Source of the DNA: Nereocystis luetkeana
Taxonomy: Eukaryota; Sar; Phaeophyceae; Laminariales; Laminariaceae
NCBI GenBank assembly: GCA_031213475.1
Contig: JARUPZ010000025.1
Span: forward strand, 4,909,676 to 4,973,675
Length of the DNA stretch: 64,000 nucleotides
Direction of reading: 5' to 3'
Shown here: positions 62,272 through 64,000 of the stretch, in pieces
Layout of the letters: each line of letters opens with the position of its first letter
How positions within the stretch are numbered: position 1 is the first letter of the stretch
The notes under the pieces: generated by a model
The model's database searches: none
What the model was told of the DNA's origin: nothing
The model's input: the letters and a program-made list of their open reading frames with translations, nothing else
Made by a program: the position numbers and the translations under genes

Positions 62272-64000
62272 GTTTGTGGAAAGCTCACGAGCTACTCATC
62301 ATGTAGAATATGTTGGGTCATCCATGTGGATAATATCATTGTTTTTGTCGGCGCTGCATCCCACGTATTATATATAACACGTGCAACACGAAGTTGCCCT
62401 CGCAGAGGTCTGCCAAATAACTTGGAGCCATGGGCGGCGAGTGGCACGTGTGTCCGAAGTAACTGATTTCTATTAAATCGACCACGCCGTTATTTCCGTA
62501 AAAACAAGTGAAATTCTTGATCGCAGTTCGTACAAACTTCACACATACATGTTGAGTCGTGCCCACTCTTGTAAGTGTGACGAGATGGGTATGCGCAGTT
62601 TGGCGGTGTGGACTGTGGTAGTGTATGATCAAAGTGGTAAGGACACGCGCCAGGTTCTAATAATTCAATTGGTGATAGTTGTCGCCTCGGACCGAACCCG
62701 GTTAAAATCACTGACAAGAAGATAGAAAACGTAGGATTAAGTTACTTTGCTGACCTGGTATGCCTCAGACGTTGGGCACTGTGTCGAGTTCGTTGTCAAC
62801 AACTAGTCACATGTAATCCAACATGCTTCGAATCTATAGATTTCCGGCCACGATGCTGCCAATTTGTGCGTTTTGCCAACAGAGCGTCAAACCGTACATC
62901 ACCCGTGTCGTCGTCGGTCCAGCGCTCAGGGCCCAACTACCTACCCGCGCCGACCAGTGTTCGTCTCCCATCATGGATTCAAACGATAATATGAAATTGT
63001 GCAACAACAGTATCCGTTTCAAGGTCCACCCCGAGCTAAGGCGCAAGTTTGTCATACATACTCATCCAGAATGGAACAAAGGCTAGGATAAGTGTGTCCC
63101 TATTATACAAAATATATGTTCCTACTCTCGTGGCTCTTTCCACTATTGTAAGTGACTACCCAATAATAGCGTCCGAACATTTTTTGGGATTGGGAATTTT
63201 TGGTTGTACGCTTCGGGTATAGGGATGCACTTCATCATCACATATCTCCCGAACCTGCGCATTTCCCCGGCCACTTATCGAGGTGTATTGCTTTGGCTAC
63301 TTCCCGCGATATACCGCGTAAGCCCGGCATTTAACCCAAACATGTTTCCATGCATACGCCCACATATTCGTCGGAGTCCTGAAAAGCCGGACGCATTGCC
63401 GACCCTCCACCGGGTGTTTTTGACGTAGAGAACATCAATGCCGACAAACTCGGTACGGCTTCCACGCTTTCCAAATACGACTCGATCGCCTGCAGTCCAT
63501 GCCGTTAGTCCATGGCCAACCTGTGTTTTACACAACTGCTTACAGCTACCTCGATGTGGGAATTTATGTCGACCAGTCATCCAGTGGTACTAGGAAAACT
63601 CAGAAGCGCAAGAACAGATACATCACCGGCGGAAATATCCTAATCCCTCATTGTGTACGAACTGAGGCGATCGTCTTTGACATGCACGTTCCCTAGATGT
63701 TCCTTCTTGAGCGGTAGAAGAGACGCTGGGAGCTGTGTGTGGAATAAAAGTACTGCTAGGGTGTGCAATGGTAAAATGGAGAATGAAAATAATCTAGGTC
63801 GCAGAGCTTCGAAGCGTATACGCACAACAAGGTAGAAGTGGGCTCAATGGTGTTGATGCGGCCATACTACTGTTGTTGTCGTAGTCGCTTACTCTATCTC
63901 CAATGTTCGGAGCGGGAGACTTGCCTTGGTACACGCATCCCAGCCCCTCCTCTGTAGGTTGTCGAGGATTGCATGTCCTATGTGCGTTAGCTGCAGTGAA
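62272..64000. other. Spacer of unit 4 to the window edge
   Basis: This is collinear with about 1268-2997 of unit 1 and most like unit 3, with few substitutions. It lacks the 161-base segment and the 21-base duplication of unit 2, and keeps the 24 bases missing in unit 3 near 43040. No gene or RNA is supported. Confidence 0.65.

Larger units (their letters stand above)
60610..64000 (+). repeat. Tandem unit 4, partial (window ends inside it)
   Basis: This stretch repeats the first ~3 kb of the other units: last exon of gene C, then spacer. The repeat is broken only by a 394-base inverted MITE at 61878-62271. It shares several variants with unit 3 against units 1 and 2, for example the base just downstream of the 41340/61510 region. 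The haloperoxidase gene expected further downstream lies outside the window. Confidence 0.93.

Noticed and set aside
1-64000. Assembly artefact producing false repeats
   Set aside because: The units differ by scattered substitutions, private insertions with target duplications, and unit-specific indels. An assembler copying one sequence would not create these.
1-64000. CRISPR array, rRNA or tRNA genes
   Set aside because: No short regularly spaced repeats, no rRNA-like conserved blocks, and no cloverleaf with matching A and B boxes were seen. GTTCGA-like strings (for example near 4258) lack the remaining tRNA elements.

Overview
The window is eukaryotic nuclear DNA, most likely from a brown alga (Phaeophyceae). 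Its only clear genes are intron-rich (13 GT-AG introns each) and encode secreted vanadium-dependent haloperoxidases. These resemble brown-algal bromoperoxidases closely from the active site to the C-terminus. Base composition looks near 50% GC, with CAG runs and introns of roughly 180 to 1000 bases, which fits a brown alga. There is no bacterial-style gene packing, no CRISPR array, and no rRNA or tRNA gene that I can see.

Layout: the window is a head-to-tail tandem array with a period of about 20.2 kb. With the start of the last exon as reference point, units begin at 1, 20114, 40443 and 60610, giving periods of 20113, 20329 and 20167. The window opens in the last exon of an upstream gene (copy 0, 11-154). 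Three complete genes follow on the plus strand: A (11606-20267), B (31926-40596) and C (52083-60763). The start of a fourth spacer runs to the right edge. Each gene has 14 exons and encodes 624 residues, with a signal peptide and every vanadate-site residue expected from the family (Lys406, Arg414, Ser484-Gly485-His486, Arg549, His555). The genes differ mostly at synonymous sites, so all three appear to be kept functional.

The 11.3-11.7 kb spacers contain no second gene that I can support. Their ORFs are no longer than chance predicts, and the differences between copies within them are mostly amino-acid changing. The spacers do show recent DNA-transposon activity. A roughly 395-bp non-autonomous element with AACAGAC termini and 4-bp target duplications sits at three different sites in the four spacers, once inverted. 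A 91-bp TTAA-flanked, piggyBac-like MITE has inserted only in unit 3. Small differences between units include a pair of abutting 4-bp duplications at a site another unit has filled, TA-CCWGG-TA insertions at TA sites, and many other 4-bp tandem duplications. I read these as probable excision scars.

Together the region looks like a young gene-amplification array for halogen metabolism (apoplastic oxidation of bromide or iodide by H2O2). It seems to be partly homogenised by gene conversion or unequal exchange and marked by MITE insertions and excisions made since the duplications.
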